Shown: positions 29,902-39,171 of the stretch, one piece after another
Numbering within the stretch: the first letter of the stretch is position 1
Layout of the letters: the number at the start of each line of letters is the position of its first letter
Assembly: GCA_049840475.1 (NCBI GenBank)
Contig: JASGKX010000003.1
Location: forward strand, 868,001 to 932,000
DNA: 64,000 nt
Direction of reading: 5' to 3'
Source of the DNA: JBGVSA01 sp049840475
GTDB taxonomy: Bacteria > Pseudomonadota > Gammaproteobacteria > Burkholderiales > Rhodocyclaceae
The notes under the pieces: model-generated
Told to the model about the DNA's origin: nothing
Databases searched by the model: none
What the model saw: the letters and a program-made list of their open reading frames with translations, nothing else
Position numbers and translations under genes: made by a program

Positions 29902-30915
29902 ATGGTAAACTGCGCGGCTGGCCTTTTTAAACGCCTACGCGCCTTGACCATACCTTCTTCCACCGAATCCAGCCGCAAACCGTCCACGTTCAAGACGTGG
30001 CTGAGCCGGCTCGTCGCGCTTGCGCTCACTGCGGCGTTGATGGTGTGGTTCGTGCAAGGCGCGCACTGGCAAGGCGTGGGTGCCCGGCTGGCCCAGGTAC
30101 ACCTCTGGCAACTGGCCGTGGCGGTGGCGGCTTTCGCGATCACTTACCTGTTGCGCGCCGGCCGCGTCTACGACGAATTCCGTCGCACGACCGAAGTCAC
30201 CTACGCCGGCATCCTGCGTATCACGCTGGTCCATAACGCGTCGGTGAACATTCTGCCCTTCCGCAGCGGCGAGGCGGCTTTCCCGCTATTGCTCTCGCGC
30301 TGGTTCGGCGTTGCACCCACCCGTGCCGTAGCCGCGCTCCTATGGCTGCGCATTCAGGACGCCTTCGTCGTGCTGGCATTGGCGTCTCTGGTCTGGCCGG
30401 ACCTGCCCGTCTGGCTGCGTTTGCTGTGGATCGGCGCGGTGGCCGCCGCAGCCTGGGCGATTCCCGCCTGGGCGCGCAACCACCCCGAACTGCTCGACAG
30501 CCACGGCAAGCTGCAGAAAGTCACTATCAAGCTGCGCGCCGCACTGGCGGAGTCCACTCGCGGCAGCATGCGCAGCTGGTTGTGGACGGTGGCCAACTGG
30601 TCGGTAAAGCTGGCCGCACAGGCCTGGCTACTTGGCGCCGTACTGGGCAGCACGCTCGCAACCGGCATGGCCGGCGCGATGGGCGTGGAACTGGCCGCCA
30701 TCCTCCCGATCCAGGGCGTGGCTGGCTTTGGCACCTATGAAGCCGGCGGCGCCGCGCTAATGCGTCCGCACGGCATAATGCTGGCCGATGGCCTGCAAGC
30801 CGCGCTGGCGCTGCACCTTTTTGTGATCAGTTGCGCACTGATCGGCGGCGGCCTTGCCGCCGTGCTGTTGCCGGGCGCGCGCACAACAACAAATTCGATA
30901 TCCGACACACCATGA
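29902..30915 (+). CDS. UPF0104/lysylphosphatidylglycerol-synthase-like membrane protein
   Basis: About 337 residues; the start is uncertain (ATG 29902 or TTG 29944, neither with a good ribosome binding site). Six to eight transmembrane helices are predicted. ILRITLVHNASVNILPFRSG and LAAILPIQGVAGFGTYEAGG match the YbhN/AglD/MprF flippase-like core. It lacks the MprF aminoacyl-transferase domain. It is the first of five overlapping genes that build or modify a lipid-linked glycan and may translocate its lipid carrier. Confidence 0.78.
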   Translation: MVNCAAGLFKRLRALTIPSSTESSRKPSTFKTWLSRLVALALTAALMVWFVQGAHWQGVGARLAQVHLWQLAVAVAAFAITYLLRAGRVYDEFRRTTEVTYAGILRITLVHNASVNILPFRSGEAAFPLLLSRWFGVAPTRAVAALLWLRIQDAFVVLALASLVWPDLPVWLRLLWIGAVAAAAWAIPAWARNHPELLDSHGKLQKVTIKLRAALAESTRGSMRSWLWTVANWSVKLAAQAWLLGAVLGSTLATGMAGAMGVELAAILPIQGVAGFGTYEAGGAALMRPHGIMLADGLQAALALHLFVISCALIGGGLAAVLLPGARTTTNSISDTP

Positions 30916-31958
30916 CGACCGAACTTCCCGTCGCAATTCCGCAGACTGATCTGGCGCTGGAAACGCTGCCACCCCACCGCCTGTCGGTGGTGGTGCCCAT
31001 GTACAACGAAAAGGACAACGTGGCACCGATGGTGGCACGTGTCCATGAAGGGCTGGCGCATTACCCGTGGCCGTGGGAGCTGATCCTGGTCAACGATGGC
31101 AGCTCGGACGACACGCCGCTTGAACTACAGCGCGCCGTCAAGCAATACGGCCCGCACGTGCGCGTGCTGGAGCTGATGCGCAACTTCCGCCAGACCGCTG
31201 CCATGCAGGCAGGCCTGGATGCCGCTCGCGGCGACGTGGTCGTTACGCTCGACGGCGACTTGCAGAACGATCCGGTCAACATCCCGCGCATGGTGTCGCG
31301 CCTGCTGCGTGAAGACCTCGACCTGGTGGCGGGCTGGCGCAAGAATCGGCAGGACGGCCTTTTCCTGCGCAAGATTCCGTCGCGCATCGCCAACCGCCTG
31401 ATCGCCCGCATCACCGGCGTGCGCCTGAACGACTACGGCTGCAGCCTGAAGGTGTTCCGCGCCTCGGTCATCAAGAACGTGCGCCTGTACGGGGAAATGC
31501 ACCGCTTCATCCCGGCATGGCTGGCAACGGTCACGACGCCGCGCCGCATCCGTGAAGAAGTGGTCACGCATCACCCACGCATTCACGGTGAATCCAAGTA
31601 CGGCATCTCGCGCACCTTCCGCGTGATCCTCGACCTTGTGTCGGTGTTCTATTTCATGCGCTACCGCACCCGTCCGGGCCACTTTTTTGGCGGCGTTGGT
31701 CTGGCGCTCGGCAGTCTCGGCTCGCTGATCCTGCTCTACATGGCGTTCGTCAAGCTGGTGCTGGGCCAGTCGATCGGCACCCGGCCGCTGCTGTTCGTGG
31801 GCTTCTTCTCGATCATCATGGGCGTGCAGTTCGTACTGTCGGGCGTGATCGCCGAGACGCTGGCGCGCATTTATTTTGAATCGGGCGCGGCCAAGCAGTA
31901 TCAGGTCCGCGATCCGCACATGCCGGCCGACGCCGAAGACTGGCATCAAGCGCAATGA
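30912..31958 (+). CDS. family 2 glycosyltransferase, ArnC/DPM1-like
   Basis: 348 residues from ATG 30912 (ATGA overlap with the previous gene). The GT-A domain has SVVVPMYNEKDNV, ILVNDGSSDDTP and the DGDLQNDP metal-binding region, then YGCSLKVF and HHPRIHGESKYG. Two C-terminal transmembrane helices follow. ArnC-type enzymes transfer a sugar from a nucleotide donor to undecaprenyl phosphate at the inner membrane. Its product would feed the two ArnT-like transferases downstream. Confidence 0.92.
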   Translation: MTTELPVAIPQTDLALETLPPHRLSVVVPMYNEKDNVAPMVARVHEGLAHYPWPWELILVNDGSSDDTPLELQRAVKQYGPHVRVLELMRNFRQTAAMQAGLDAARGDVVVTLDGDLQNDPVNIPRMVSRLLREDLDLVAGWRKNRQDGLFLRKIPSRIANRLIARITGVRLNDYGCSLKVFRASVIKNVRLYGEMHRFIPAWLATVTTPRRIREEVVTHHPRIHGESKYGISRTFRVILDLVSVFYFMRYRTRPGHFFGGVGLALGSLGSLILLYMAFVKLVLGQSIGTRPLLFVGFFSIIMGVQFVLSGVIAETLARIYFESGAAKQYQVRDPHMPADAEDWHQAQ

Positions 31959-33505
31959 GCCTGTTCGCACCCGAGGGCCTGTCGCCGCGCGCCCGCCTGT
32001 TGCTTCTGCTGTTGCCACTGTTCGTCTTCATGCTGAATCTGGCAGGCGCCCCGCTGTTCGACGTCGACGAGGGGGCGTTTTCCGAAGCCACGCGCGAGAT
32101 GTTCGTCCGCCACGACTTCATCTCGACCTGGCTCAACGGCTCGCCGCGCTTTGACAAGCCGATCCTGGTCTACTGGTGCCAGGCGTTCTTCGTTTGGCTG
32201 TTCGGGCCCAACGAATGGTCTTTCCGCCTGCCGTCGGCGATTGCCGCTGCGGTGTGGTGCCACGCCGCAGGCCTTTTCGCCAGCCAGCGTGCCGGCAAGG
32301 ATGCCGGCTGGATGGCCGCCATCGTCGGCATGACGAGCATCGGCGTATTCGCCATCGGCCGTGCCGCCACCGCCGACGCACTGCTCAACATGCTGCTGGC
32401 GCTGGCGCTGTTCGATGCGTGGCGCCATCTCGAAACCGGCGCGCGCGCGCCGTTGCTGCGCAGCTACCTGTGGATCGCCCTGGGCGTGCTGACCAAAGGG
32501 CCGATCGCGCTGTTGGTGCCGGGCGCTACCACCATGCTGTATTGCCTGTTCTCCGGCCGGCTGGGCGCCTGGTTGCGCAGTGTCTTCAATCCGATGGGCT
32601 GGGTGATCCTGATCGCGATCGCGCTGCCCTGGTATGCGGCCGAATATCACGTCCACGGACGCGACTTTATCGACGGGTTCTTCCTCAAGCACAACGTGGA
32701 ACGCTTCTCCGGCCCGCTCGAAGGGCATTCGGGCAGCGCCTTTTATTACGTGTTGATGGTGCCCGTTCTGCTCCTGCCCTGGCTTGCCTGGCTGGTTGCC
32801 GCAGTCGGGCATCTGGCGAGTGACCTGCGCGATCCGCTGCGCCGATTCCTGTGGGTGTGGTGCCTGTTCGTTGTGGTGTTCTTCTCGCTGTCCGGCACCA
32901 AGCTGCCGCACTACGCGCTGTACGGATGCACGCCGCTGTTCGTGTTGATCGCCCTGCACCGCGAGACGATTCGGCGCGCCTGGGTCGGTGCGCTACCGGC
33001 GCTGGTGCTGTTGATCTTCCTGACGGCGCTGCCGGCCTTGCTGCAACATGGCCTGGATGCAGGCTGGATCAAGGACCCGTACTACGTCGCGCAACTCGGC
33101 CGCGTGGCCAACATCAATCTGGTGCCGTACTACAGCGTGCTGGGCGTCGCACTGTGCGCGGCGCTGTTCGTCATCGCCGCACCGCGTATCGAGGTGTGGC
33201 GACGCCAGTGCTTGATCGCGTTGTTCAGCGTGTTGACGCTGGCACTTGCCGTCACGCCGCTGGTGGGCGAACTGCTGCAAGGGCCGGTCAAGCGCACAGC
33301 GCTCGCCGCACGCGATATCCCGGGCGACGCCGTGACGTGGAACTTCAACGTACCGAGCTTTGCGGTTTACCGTGAGCAGGTCACGCCAGCGCGCCAGCCG
33401 GTTTCTGGCCAGCTTGCCATTACCCGTGCCGACCGCCTGCCGGCGGACGTGCCGGTTGACGTGCTGCGTCGCGAAGGCGGCGTAGTGCTGGTGCGCGTGC
33501 GCTGA
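31955..33505 (+). CDS. ArnT-like membrane glycosyltransferase
   Basis: 516 residues with 11-12 predicted helices. GAPLFDVDEGAFSEATREM holds the acidic residues of the first periplasmic loop used by the PMT/ArnT (GT39/83) family, then RFDKPILVYWCQAFF and RLPSAIAAAVW. It would take a sugar from undecaprenyl phosphate and attach it to a periplasmic acceptor, possibly lipid A or another glycolipid. It overlaps both neighbours by 4 nt and 1 nt. Confidence 0.87.
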   Translation: MSLFAPEGLSPRARLLLLLLPLFVFMLNLAGAPLFDVDEGAFSEATREMFVRHDFISTWLNGSPRFDKPILVYWCQAFFVWLFGPNEWSFRLPSAIAAAVWCHAAGLFASQRAGKDAGWMAAIVGMTSIGVFAIGRAATADALLNMLLALALFDAWRHLETGARAPLLRSYLWIALGVLTKGPIALLVPGATTMLYCLFSGRLGAWLRSVFNPMGWVILIAIALPWYAAEYHVHGRDFIDGFFLKHNVERFSGPLEGHSGSAFYYVLMVPVLLLPWLAWLVAAVGHLASDLRDPLRRFLWVWCLFVVVFFSLSGTKLPHYALYGCTPLFVLIALHRETIRRAWVGALPALVLLIFLTALPALLQHGLDAGWIKDPYYVAQLGRVANINLVPYYSVLGVALCAALFVIAAPRIEVWRRQCLIALFSVLTLALAVTPLVGELLQGPVKRTALAARDIPGDAVTWNFNVPSFAVYREQVTPARQPVSGQLAITRADRLPADVPVDVLRREGGVVLVRVR

Positions 33506-34992
33506 TGTTGCCGAACACGAACAGCAATCCGCATCGGGCCGAAGGGTTGCCACAGGGCACATTGCTGCTGACGTGGCTATTGCTGCTCACGGCCTATCGC
33601 CTGTGGGTGATTCCGCGTCTGGGCATCTCGCTCTACGTTGACGAAGCGCAGTACTGGACTTGGGCGCAGCAACTGGATTGGGGTTACTACTCCAAGCCAC
33701 CAGTCATCGCGTGGCTCATCGGCCTGACGACAGCGCTGTTTGGCGACGGTCCGCTGGCCGTCAAGCTGCCCTCGCTCATCCTCTACCCGGCAACGTCATG
33801 GCTAATCTTCCGGCTCGGCACGCGCCTGTTTGACCCACGCGTCGGCTTTCGTGCCGGCATCGCGTTTTCACTATTGCCGATCGTCTCGGCACTGGGGTTG
33901 TTCGTCTCCACCGATGCGCCGCTGATGTTCTTCTGGGCGTTGGCGATGACGGCCTTCGTGCGCGCGCTGGACAAAAACCTGTGGCGCGACTGGCTGCTGT
34001 TGGGTATGGCCGTCGGGCTCGGCATCATGTCGAAGTACACGATGGCGGCCTTTGGCGCCTCTGCCCTGCTCTATCTGCTGGTCGAACCCTCGCGCCGCCG
34101 CACGCTGGCCAATCCGCGCCTATGGGCTGCGGTAGCACTGGCCGCGCTGCTCGTTGCACCCAATATCCTATGGAATTGGTCGCATGACTTCCCGACGCTC
34201 CGCCATACCGCCGACATCACGCATGTCGAAGGCGTCAACGACAAGAGTGGCAATCCGGGCGAATTCCTGCTTGCGCAGGTCGGCTCGCTGGGACCGGGCC
34301 TAGCCGTTGCGTTCCTTTGCGGACTGATCGCGGCATGGCGGCATCGCCGTGAAGACCGCATGCAGTTGCTGACGTGCTTCTCGGTACCGCTGCTAGCGCT
34401 GGTGTTCGCACAGGCGGCGCGTTCGGAAGCCAATGGCAACTGGGCCGCCCCGGCCTTGTATGCGGCGACGCTGCTGGCGGTGGCATGGCTGACGCGGTTG
34501 CGGGCACGCTGGTGGACCATCGCCATCGGCATCAACGTCGTGCTGATGCTGGGCGTCTATCACCTTGGCGACGTGCTGCGCGTCACCGGCACGCCGATGA
34601 CGGCAAAGATTGACCCCTACAAGCGCATGCGCGGCTGGGACACACTGGCGCACGCGTTGCGCCCGTACATGGCCGACAATCCGCATGCCATTCTGCTAGC
34701 GGATAACCGCACGCTGCTGGCGCACATGCTCTATGAATTACGTGACGCACAGCCCGATTACGCCGCCTGGGCGCCAAACACGCATCCGCAGGACCACTAT
34801 CAACTCGTGCAGCCGCTGCGCAACGAAGCGCAGGGACGACCAATCCTTCTGCTGTCGCAGGACGATCCAACGCCGATCACGTCACGCTTTACCAGCGCGC
34901 GCCAGATCGGGCGGATTACGGTGCAGGTCGAACCCGGTTTGCGGCGTGAGCTGAACGTGATCCTGCTCGAAGGCTTCAAGGGTTACCAATGA
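33505..34992 (+). CDS. second ArnT-like membrane glycosyltransferase
   Basis: 495 residues, polytopic. YVDEAQYWTWAQQLDWGYYS and KPPVIAWLIGLTTALFGDGP carry the catalytic loop pattern of PMT_2 proteins. The C-terminal 110 residues are soluble and periplasmic. The start ATG shares one base with the stop of the previous gene (TGATG). Two paralogous transferases in one operon suggest sequential or acceptor-specific decoration. Confidence 0.85.
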   Translation: MLPNTNSNPHRAEGLPQGTLLLTWLLLLTAYRLWVIPRLGISLYVDEAQYWTWAQQLDWGYYSKPPVIAWLIGLTTALFGDGPLAVKLPSLILYPATSWLIFRLGTRLFDPRVGFRAGIAFSLLPIVSALGLFVSTDAPLMFFWALAMTAFVRALDKNLWRDWLLLGMAVGLGIMSKYTMAAFGASALLYLLVEPSRRRTLANPRLWAAVALAALLVAPNILWNWSHDFPTLRHTADITHVEGVNDKSGNPGEFLLAQVGSLGPGLAVAFLCGLIAAWRHRREDRMQLLTCFSVPLLALVFAQAARSEANGNWAAPALYAATLLAVAWLTRLRARWWTIAIGINVVLMLGVYHLGDVLRVTGTPMTAKIDPYKRMRGWDTLAHALRPYMADNPHAILLADNRTLLAHMLYELRDAQPDYAAWAPNTHPQDHYQLVQPLRNEAQGRPILLLSQDDPTPITSRFTSARQIGRITVQVEPGLRRELNVILLEGFKGYQ

Positions 34993-35327
34993 GCGACCGC
35001 CTGATCGACACACGAGCGCTCGAAGCCGCACTGGCCGAATTCGCACGCGAGCGTGACTGGGACCGCTTTCACAATCCGCGCAATCTGCTGCTGGCGCTGA
35101 CCGGCGAAGTCGGCGAACTGGCCGAGATCTTTCAGTGGAAAACGGACGCCGAGGCCGAAGGCGTCATGAGTACCGATGAAGCCGAGCACGTGCGGCAGGA
35201 AGTCGCCGACGTGCTGCTCTATCTGGTGCGCATCGCCATGGTGCTCGGTATCGACATCGACGCTGCCGTGCGCGACAAGATTGCCATGAACGCGCGCAAA
35301 TACCCTCCATTGCCCAGCGCGGACTGA
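34989..35327 (+). CDS. MazG-like nucleotide pyrophosphohydrolase
   Basis: 112 residues. NLLLALTGEVGELAEIFQW and EEVADVLLYLVRIA-type segments (here VRQEVADVLLYLVRIAMVLG) give the two acidic helices that bind magnesium in all-alpha NTP pyrophosphatases; it is closest in form to the dCTPase group. It hydrolyses a (d)NTP to the monophosphate, a housecleaning role. It overlaps the previous transferase gene by 4 nt, which may be a read-through arrangement rather than shared function. Confidence 0.88.
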   Translation: MSDRLIDTRALEAALAEFARERDWDRFHNPRNLLLALTGEVGELAEIFQWKTDAEAEGVMSTDEAEHVRQEVADVLLYLVRIAMVLGIDIDAAVRDKIAMNARKYPPLPSAD

Positions 35328-35349
35328 CACTAGCGCTTGCCCTTTGCGA

Positions 35350-37296
35350 TCACGACGAGGCAGCAGGAACGTCGCGATCTGTCTGCGGCCAAGCGACAAG
35401 CGTCGCCTTGACCCGCTCGATGACGGGCGTCCAGTCACCGATGCGTGCCTGGCGGAATATCCGAACCGAGTCGTACCAGGTGCGCTCGCCCTCGTCTACG
35501 CCCCATAGATAGGCGTTGCCGCGATCAAGCATCAGCAATGTGGGCACGCCCAGCGAACCCGCCAGATGCACGGCCGAGGTGTCGACACTCACCAATACGT
35601 CGAGCGCGCATAGCAGGGCTGCGCTTGCATCCATATCCGGCAGGGCCTCGCTCCAGTCGACCACATTGCACCCCGCTGCACGCAGCGCCGCGACGTCCTT
35701 GCATGCCGCCGGATTGACCGAATGGAAACGCACGTTGGGGATGTCGCATAGCCGCTTGACGCACTCAACCGGCATGGAGCGCCAAGGATCGCGGCGGTGC
35801 AGTGGATTGCCGTTCCAGACAAGACCGACCTCCAACCGGCCAGGCTGCCGCGCCAGACGCACACGCCAGTCTTCGACCATCTGTCGGCCGGCCAGCATGT
35901 AGGGGCGATTGGGCAGGGTGGCATCGGTAAAACCGAAGACCCGGCAGCAGCTCAACATAGGCAGGTGATAGCCCACAAGTTGTTGCATGTCTTGCAGGTC
36001 CAGCACCGGCAATCCGTTGTGCTCAAGAAAACGCGTCAGCAAACCGCCGTACTCACGACGCCATGCGGCAAAAACCATCTGACCGCCCTGCGCCTTCACC
36101 CATTCGGCGATGACGGGCAGATAGCGCGCCAGCCAGATGCCGTCGCCGATCTGAAGTTCCTGCCATACAAACAGGGTTTTGCCCTGCAACGACTGACCTT
36201 GCCATGCAGAGGCGCCGAGGGCCGACTCAATGTGTTCGCGGAACTCAGGCCAGTTCGGCTGCCGCCAAAGCACTTCCATGTTGTGCCAGCCTTGCGCCCA
36301 ATCGCCCGCGCGCAACATCCCCTCAGCCAGGAATAGATGCGTCATCAGGTCATCGGGCAGACGCAGATGCTGATCCGCGAGGACTGCCATGGATTCGTCA
36401 TGACGCCCACAATCCCACAATGCGTTGGCGAGCAAGGTGCCGAGCCTGGCTGGTTGCCCTCCGGCGGATCGATAAGCCGCACTGGCGATGGTCACTGCCT
36501 GCTCTGGCTCGTTGAGCCGCCACCATGCCTCGGCCTGCGCCAGGGCACACTGCGGGTCCCGCGAATCCAACGCCATCAACAATCGGCACGTTGCCTGTGC
36601 CTCGACCTGGAGCCCTTCGAACATTTGGCGTTTGAGAATCGCCAGGTGCAGGTCGGCATCGCCGGGGGTGTCGTCGGCGATGCCGCGCAAAGCCATCAAC
36701 ACCTCGGGGCCACCTGATGCATGAGGGACCAGCAGGCTCAGGCTCTGGCGGATGACCGGATCGCCCGGTCTCAGTTGCGCGGCTCTGACCATGAGCCAGA
36801 AGGCTTCGTCACCACGCTCGTACCCCATGCGAACCGCGGCCAGCCGACCAAGCTCGGCACCGGTATCCGGGCCGCAAGGCAATATGGACGGGAAGACATC
36901 GTCCGCCTCGGCGAAGCGTTGGCGCACGCGCAGTGCATGTTCGAGTGCGATGCAAGCCTCGATATCGACAACGGCGCCAAGCTCTGTGGCGCGCCGATAG
37001 GCCGGTACGATCTCCGCATGCCCGGCATCCAGCCTTTGCAGCGCCACGCCTAACGCACGCCACGCGCGACCGTCGCCCTCAAAACGTTCGGCGATCCGAC
37101 GCGCCAACGCCACCGCTACGGGAGCCAGATCACTTGCGCTCAGGCATCCATCCAACAAAGACGTCGCGTGCTCCACGTCCAGGGCATCTGCCGCGCCCCG
37201 CACCGCCAGCATGAGCAGATCGCGCACAACCGCCGTATCGGGAGCCGTCGCGGCGGCACAGGCATCAATAGCGCAAACGATCTCATCTTGCGTCAT
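35350..37296 (-). CDS. TPR protein with C-terminal glycosyltransferase-like domain
   Basis: 648 residues from ATG 37296. The first 380 residues are tandem helical repeats of TPR type (RAWRALGVALQRLDAGHAEI and similar). The C-terminal part has GLVWNGNPLHRRDPWRSMP and VSVDTSAVHLAGSLGVPTLL, the nucleotide-sugar-binding pattern of GT9/GT41-like proteins. I infer a glycosyltransferase acting on protein or glycan; neither donor nor acceptor can be read from sequence. It is convergent with the MazG-like gene. Confidence 0.75.
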   Translation of the reverse strand: MTQDEIVCAIDACAAATAPDTAVVRDLLMLAVRGAADALDVEHATSLLDGCLSASDLAPVAVALARRIAERFEGDGRAWRALGVALQRLDAGHAEIVPAYRRATELGAVVDIEACIALEHALRVRQRFAEADDVFPSILPCGPDTGAELGRLAAVRMGYERGDEAFWLMVRAAQLRPGDPVIRQSLSLLVPHASGGPEVLMALRGIADDTPGDADLHLAILKRQMFEGLQVEAQATCRLLMALDSRDPQCALAQAEAWWRLNEPEQAVTIASAAYRSAGGQPARLGTLLANALWDCGRHDESMAVLADQHLRLPDDLMTHLFLAEGMLRAGDWAQGWHNMEVLWRQPNWPEFREHIESALGASAWQGQSLQGKTLFVWQELQIGDGIWLARYLPVIAEWVKAQGGQMVFAAWRREYGGLLTRFLEHNGLPVLDLQDMQQLVGYHLPMLSCCRVFGFTDATLPNRPYMLAGRQMVEDWRVRLARQPGRLEVGLVWNGNPLHRRDPWRSMPVECVKRLCDIPNVRFHSVNPAACKDVAALRAAGCNVVDWSEALPDMDASAALLCALDVLVSVDTSAVHLAGSLGVPTLLMLDRGNAYLWGVDEGERTWYDSVRIFRQARIGDWTPVIERVKATLVAWPQTDRDVPAASS

Positions 37297-37629
37297 GGTC
37301 GAAGTCGCCCCGGAAACCGGCTGTGCGCCCTCATTGGAAAAGCGTCCGACTCTATCAGGCGGCTTCCGCAACCAGCCTGAGTCGAGGCAAGCCGACAGCG
37401 CGCCAGGGCCGGTGAAACAGCATATTTCTTAAAGATTTGCGATTGATGCGACAGATACCAACAATAGCCTGGCCCTTTCGGGCGGGCAGGTTTGAATTAA
37501 TGCACAATAAGCTACATTTCATTTGTGCGACGCTCACGAGGCGTTGTTGCCGGATGCATGAAGGCGATGCAAAGCGCCTGCGGCCGGCAGACACAAATGA
37601 CTAACGCTCGACCCGTAGGACCCCAAGCC
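37297..37629. other. intergenic region upstream of two divergent genes
   Basis: 333 nt with an AT-rich core at 37420-37530 that probably carries promoters in both directions. A small hairpin (GCCC, TTTC, GGGC) lies near 37472. No firm promoter or RNA gene is identified. Confidence 0.4.
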
Positions 37630-37830
37630 ATGACCCCGCCCCGACTCCTGCTCGCATTGGCGAGCGCCCTGCCGTTACTGCCCGCCCGGGCTGCCGCACA
37701 ACAGACGCCCGATAGCGCCTCGCTGTCGCTGATCCCTTCCGACGAACCCGGCGCCTTGTGGTTGCTGCTGCTCGGTGTGATCGCCTATCTGTTCGCGGTC
37801 GCCGGCCACAATCGGCACAACAAGCACTGA
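37630..37830 (+). CDS. small membrane protein with signal peptide
   Basis: 66 residues from ATG 37630 (an ATG at 37597 is possible). There is an N-terminal signal-like segment (PPRLLLALASALPLLPARAA), a short polar linker, then a transmembrane helix after DEPG (ALWLLLLGVIAYLFAVAG) and a basic tail HNRHNKH. Signal, acidic-Pro turn, helix and basic tail recall sorting-signal proteins of the PEP-CTERM class, but a true PEP triplet is absent. Function unknown. Confidence 0.5.
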   Translation: MTPPRLLLALASALPLLPARAAAQQTPDSASLSLIPSDEPGALWLLLLGVIAYLFAVAGHNRHNKH

Positions 37831-37949
37831 ACATCCGCTCGACGGGCAATCATGCGACGGCGGCATAGTACTTATCCATGCCGCCACGTCGGCGCACGTC
37901 AAGGCGTCGATAAAATGCCCCGCATCGTCATTACTCTGCCCGAGCGACC

Positions 37950-38472
37950 ATGATCCAGGCCTCCGAATCAGCCTTTCCCGCACAAGGGCTCACGCCCACG
38001 CGTGAACAGATTGTTCGCCACCTTCGTCATTCCAACGAGGTAGCGCGTCGTGCGATCGCACTCGGCCACCATCCGTTCGGCGCAATCCTGGTCGGCCCAG
38101 ACCAGGAAACCGTACTGCTCGAACAGTGCAACATCGACACGGTTAACCACGCGGAGTTCGACGCTTGCGCGCGTGGCAGCAACCAACTTCACACCCGAAT
38201 TCCTGTGGGGCTGCACGCTCTACACAGCGGTCGAACCGTGCTGCATGTGCGCGGGGACGACCTACTGGGCAAACATCGGCCGCGTGGTATTCGGCATGAC
38301 TGAACACCAACTGCTGGAACTGACCGGCAACCACGACGAAAACCCCACCATGAGCGTGTCGTCGCGCTACGTGTTCGACCACTGCCAGAAACCCGTGGAA
38401 CTGATCGGCCCGATCCCTGAACTTGTAGACGAGACTGCCGCGATGCAACGGGCATTCTGGGCGGCGCGCTGA
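37950..38472 (+). CDS. nucleoside/cytidine deaminase-family protein (one apparent frameshift)
   Basis: About 173 residues after correction. The first frame runs through HHPFGAILVGPDQETVLLEQ and NHAE; the second continues STLARVAATNFTPEFLWGC, EPCCMCAGTTYWANIGRVVF. HAE and PCxxC are the zinc and catalytic residues of the CDA fold. The break is at GTTCGAC (38156-38162); deleting one T gives TVNHAESTLARVA. Family members deaminate guanine, cytosine or tRNA adenosine; the substrate is unresolved. Confidence 0.85.
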
Positions 38473-38587
38473 ATACCCATCCTCGCGTTTTGGAGCGATC
38501 CGCGCGGATCAGCGATCGTCGGAGAGCGTTGTGGCATCATTCGGCATCGGTGCGCACCTCGCCACCATCGACCGCCGGAGACATGCC

Positions 38588-39074
38588 ATGTCCATTCGCA
38601 GCCTGCTGCTGGTTGTCCTGATCGTTCTCATTGCACTATTCGCTGCCGTCGAACTGGACGGCATTCGTCGCGCCCACCCAGCTTTCGCTGATCTTCACCA
38701 CCATCACAGCCCCGCTCGGCATCATCATGCTGGGGCTGATGGTCTTGCTGGCGGTGTTGTTCCTCGCCTTCGCGCTGTACATGCAGACGTCGATCCTCAT
38801 CGAATCGCGCCGCCACGCAAAAGAAATCACCGCCCAACGCGAACTGGCCGACCAGGCCGAAGCGTCGCGTTTCACCGAACTGCGCAACTACCTCGCGGCA
38901 GAACTCGAAGCGCTGCGCGCACAAGCCGCCAATCGCGACACCGCCGTGCTGACGCGCATCGATCGACTCGAACAGGATGTGCGCGCGCATGTCGATCAAA
39001 CAGGTAATACCCTCTCCGCCTACATCGGAGAAGTGGAAGACCGATTCGAAAGAAGAATTCCGAACCGCGAGTGA
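38588..39074 (+). CDS. LapA-like inner-membrane protein (one apparent frameshift)
   Basis: About 161 residues after correction. It starts MSIRSLLLVVLIVLIALFAA with GGAG upstream. The second frame gives WTAFVAPTQLSLIFTTITAP, a second helix LGIIMLGLMVLLAVLFLAFA, then a cytoplasmic coiled coil (ITAQRELADQAEASRFTELR). The order of two helices and a coiled coil resembles LapA-domain proteins. The break at 38648-38654 (GTCGAAC; GTTCGAC on the minus strand) is repaired by dropping one base, giving AAVDWTAFVAPT. Function in this species is unknown. Confidence 0.72.
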
Positions 39075-39171
39075 TTGCGACCAAAGCCAGTGACGCCGCC
39101 CACCGCATTGGTTTTTTCCACGCTGCATATGTGCGATCAAATCGCAGCTCGGAGCCATAGCGTGGTCTTCG

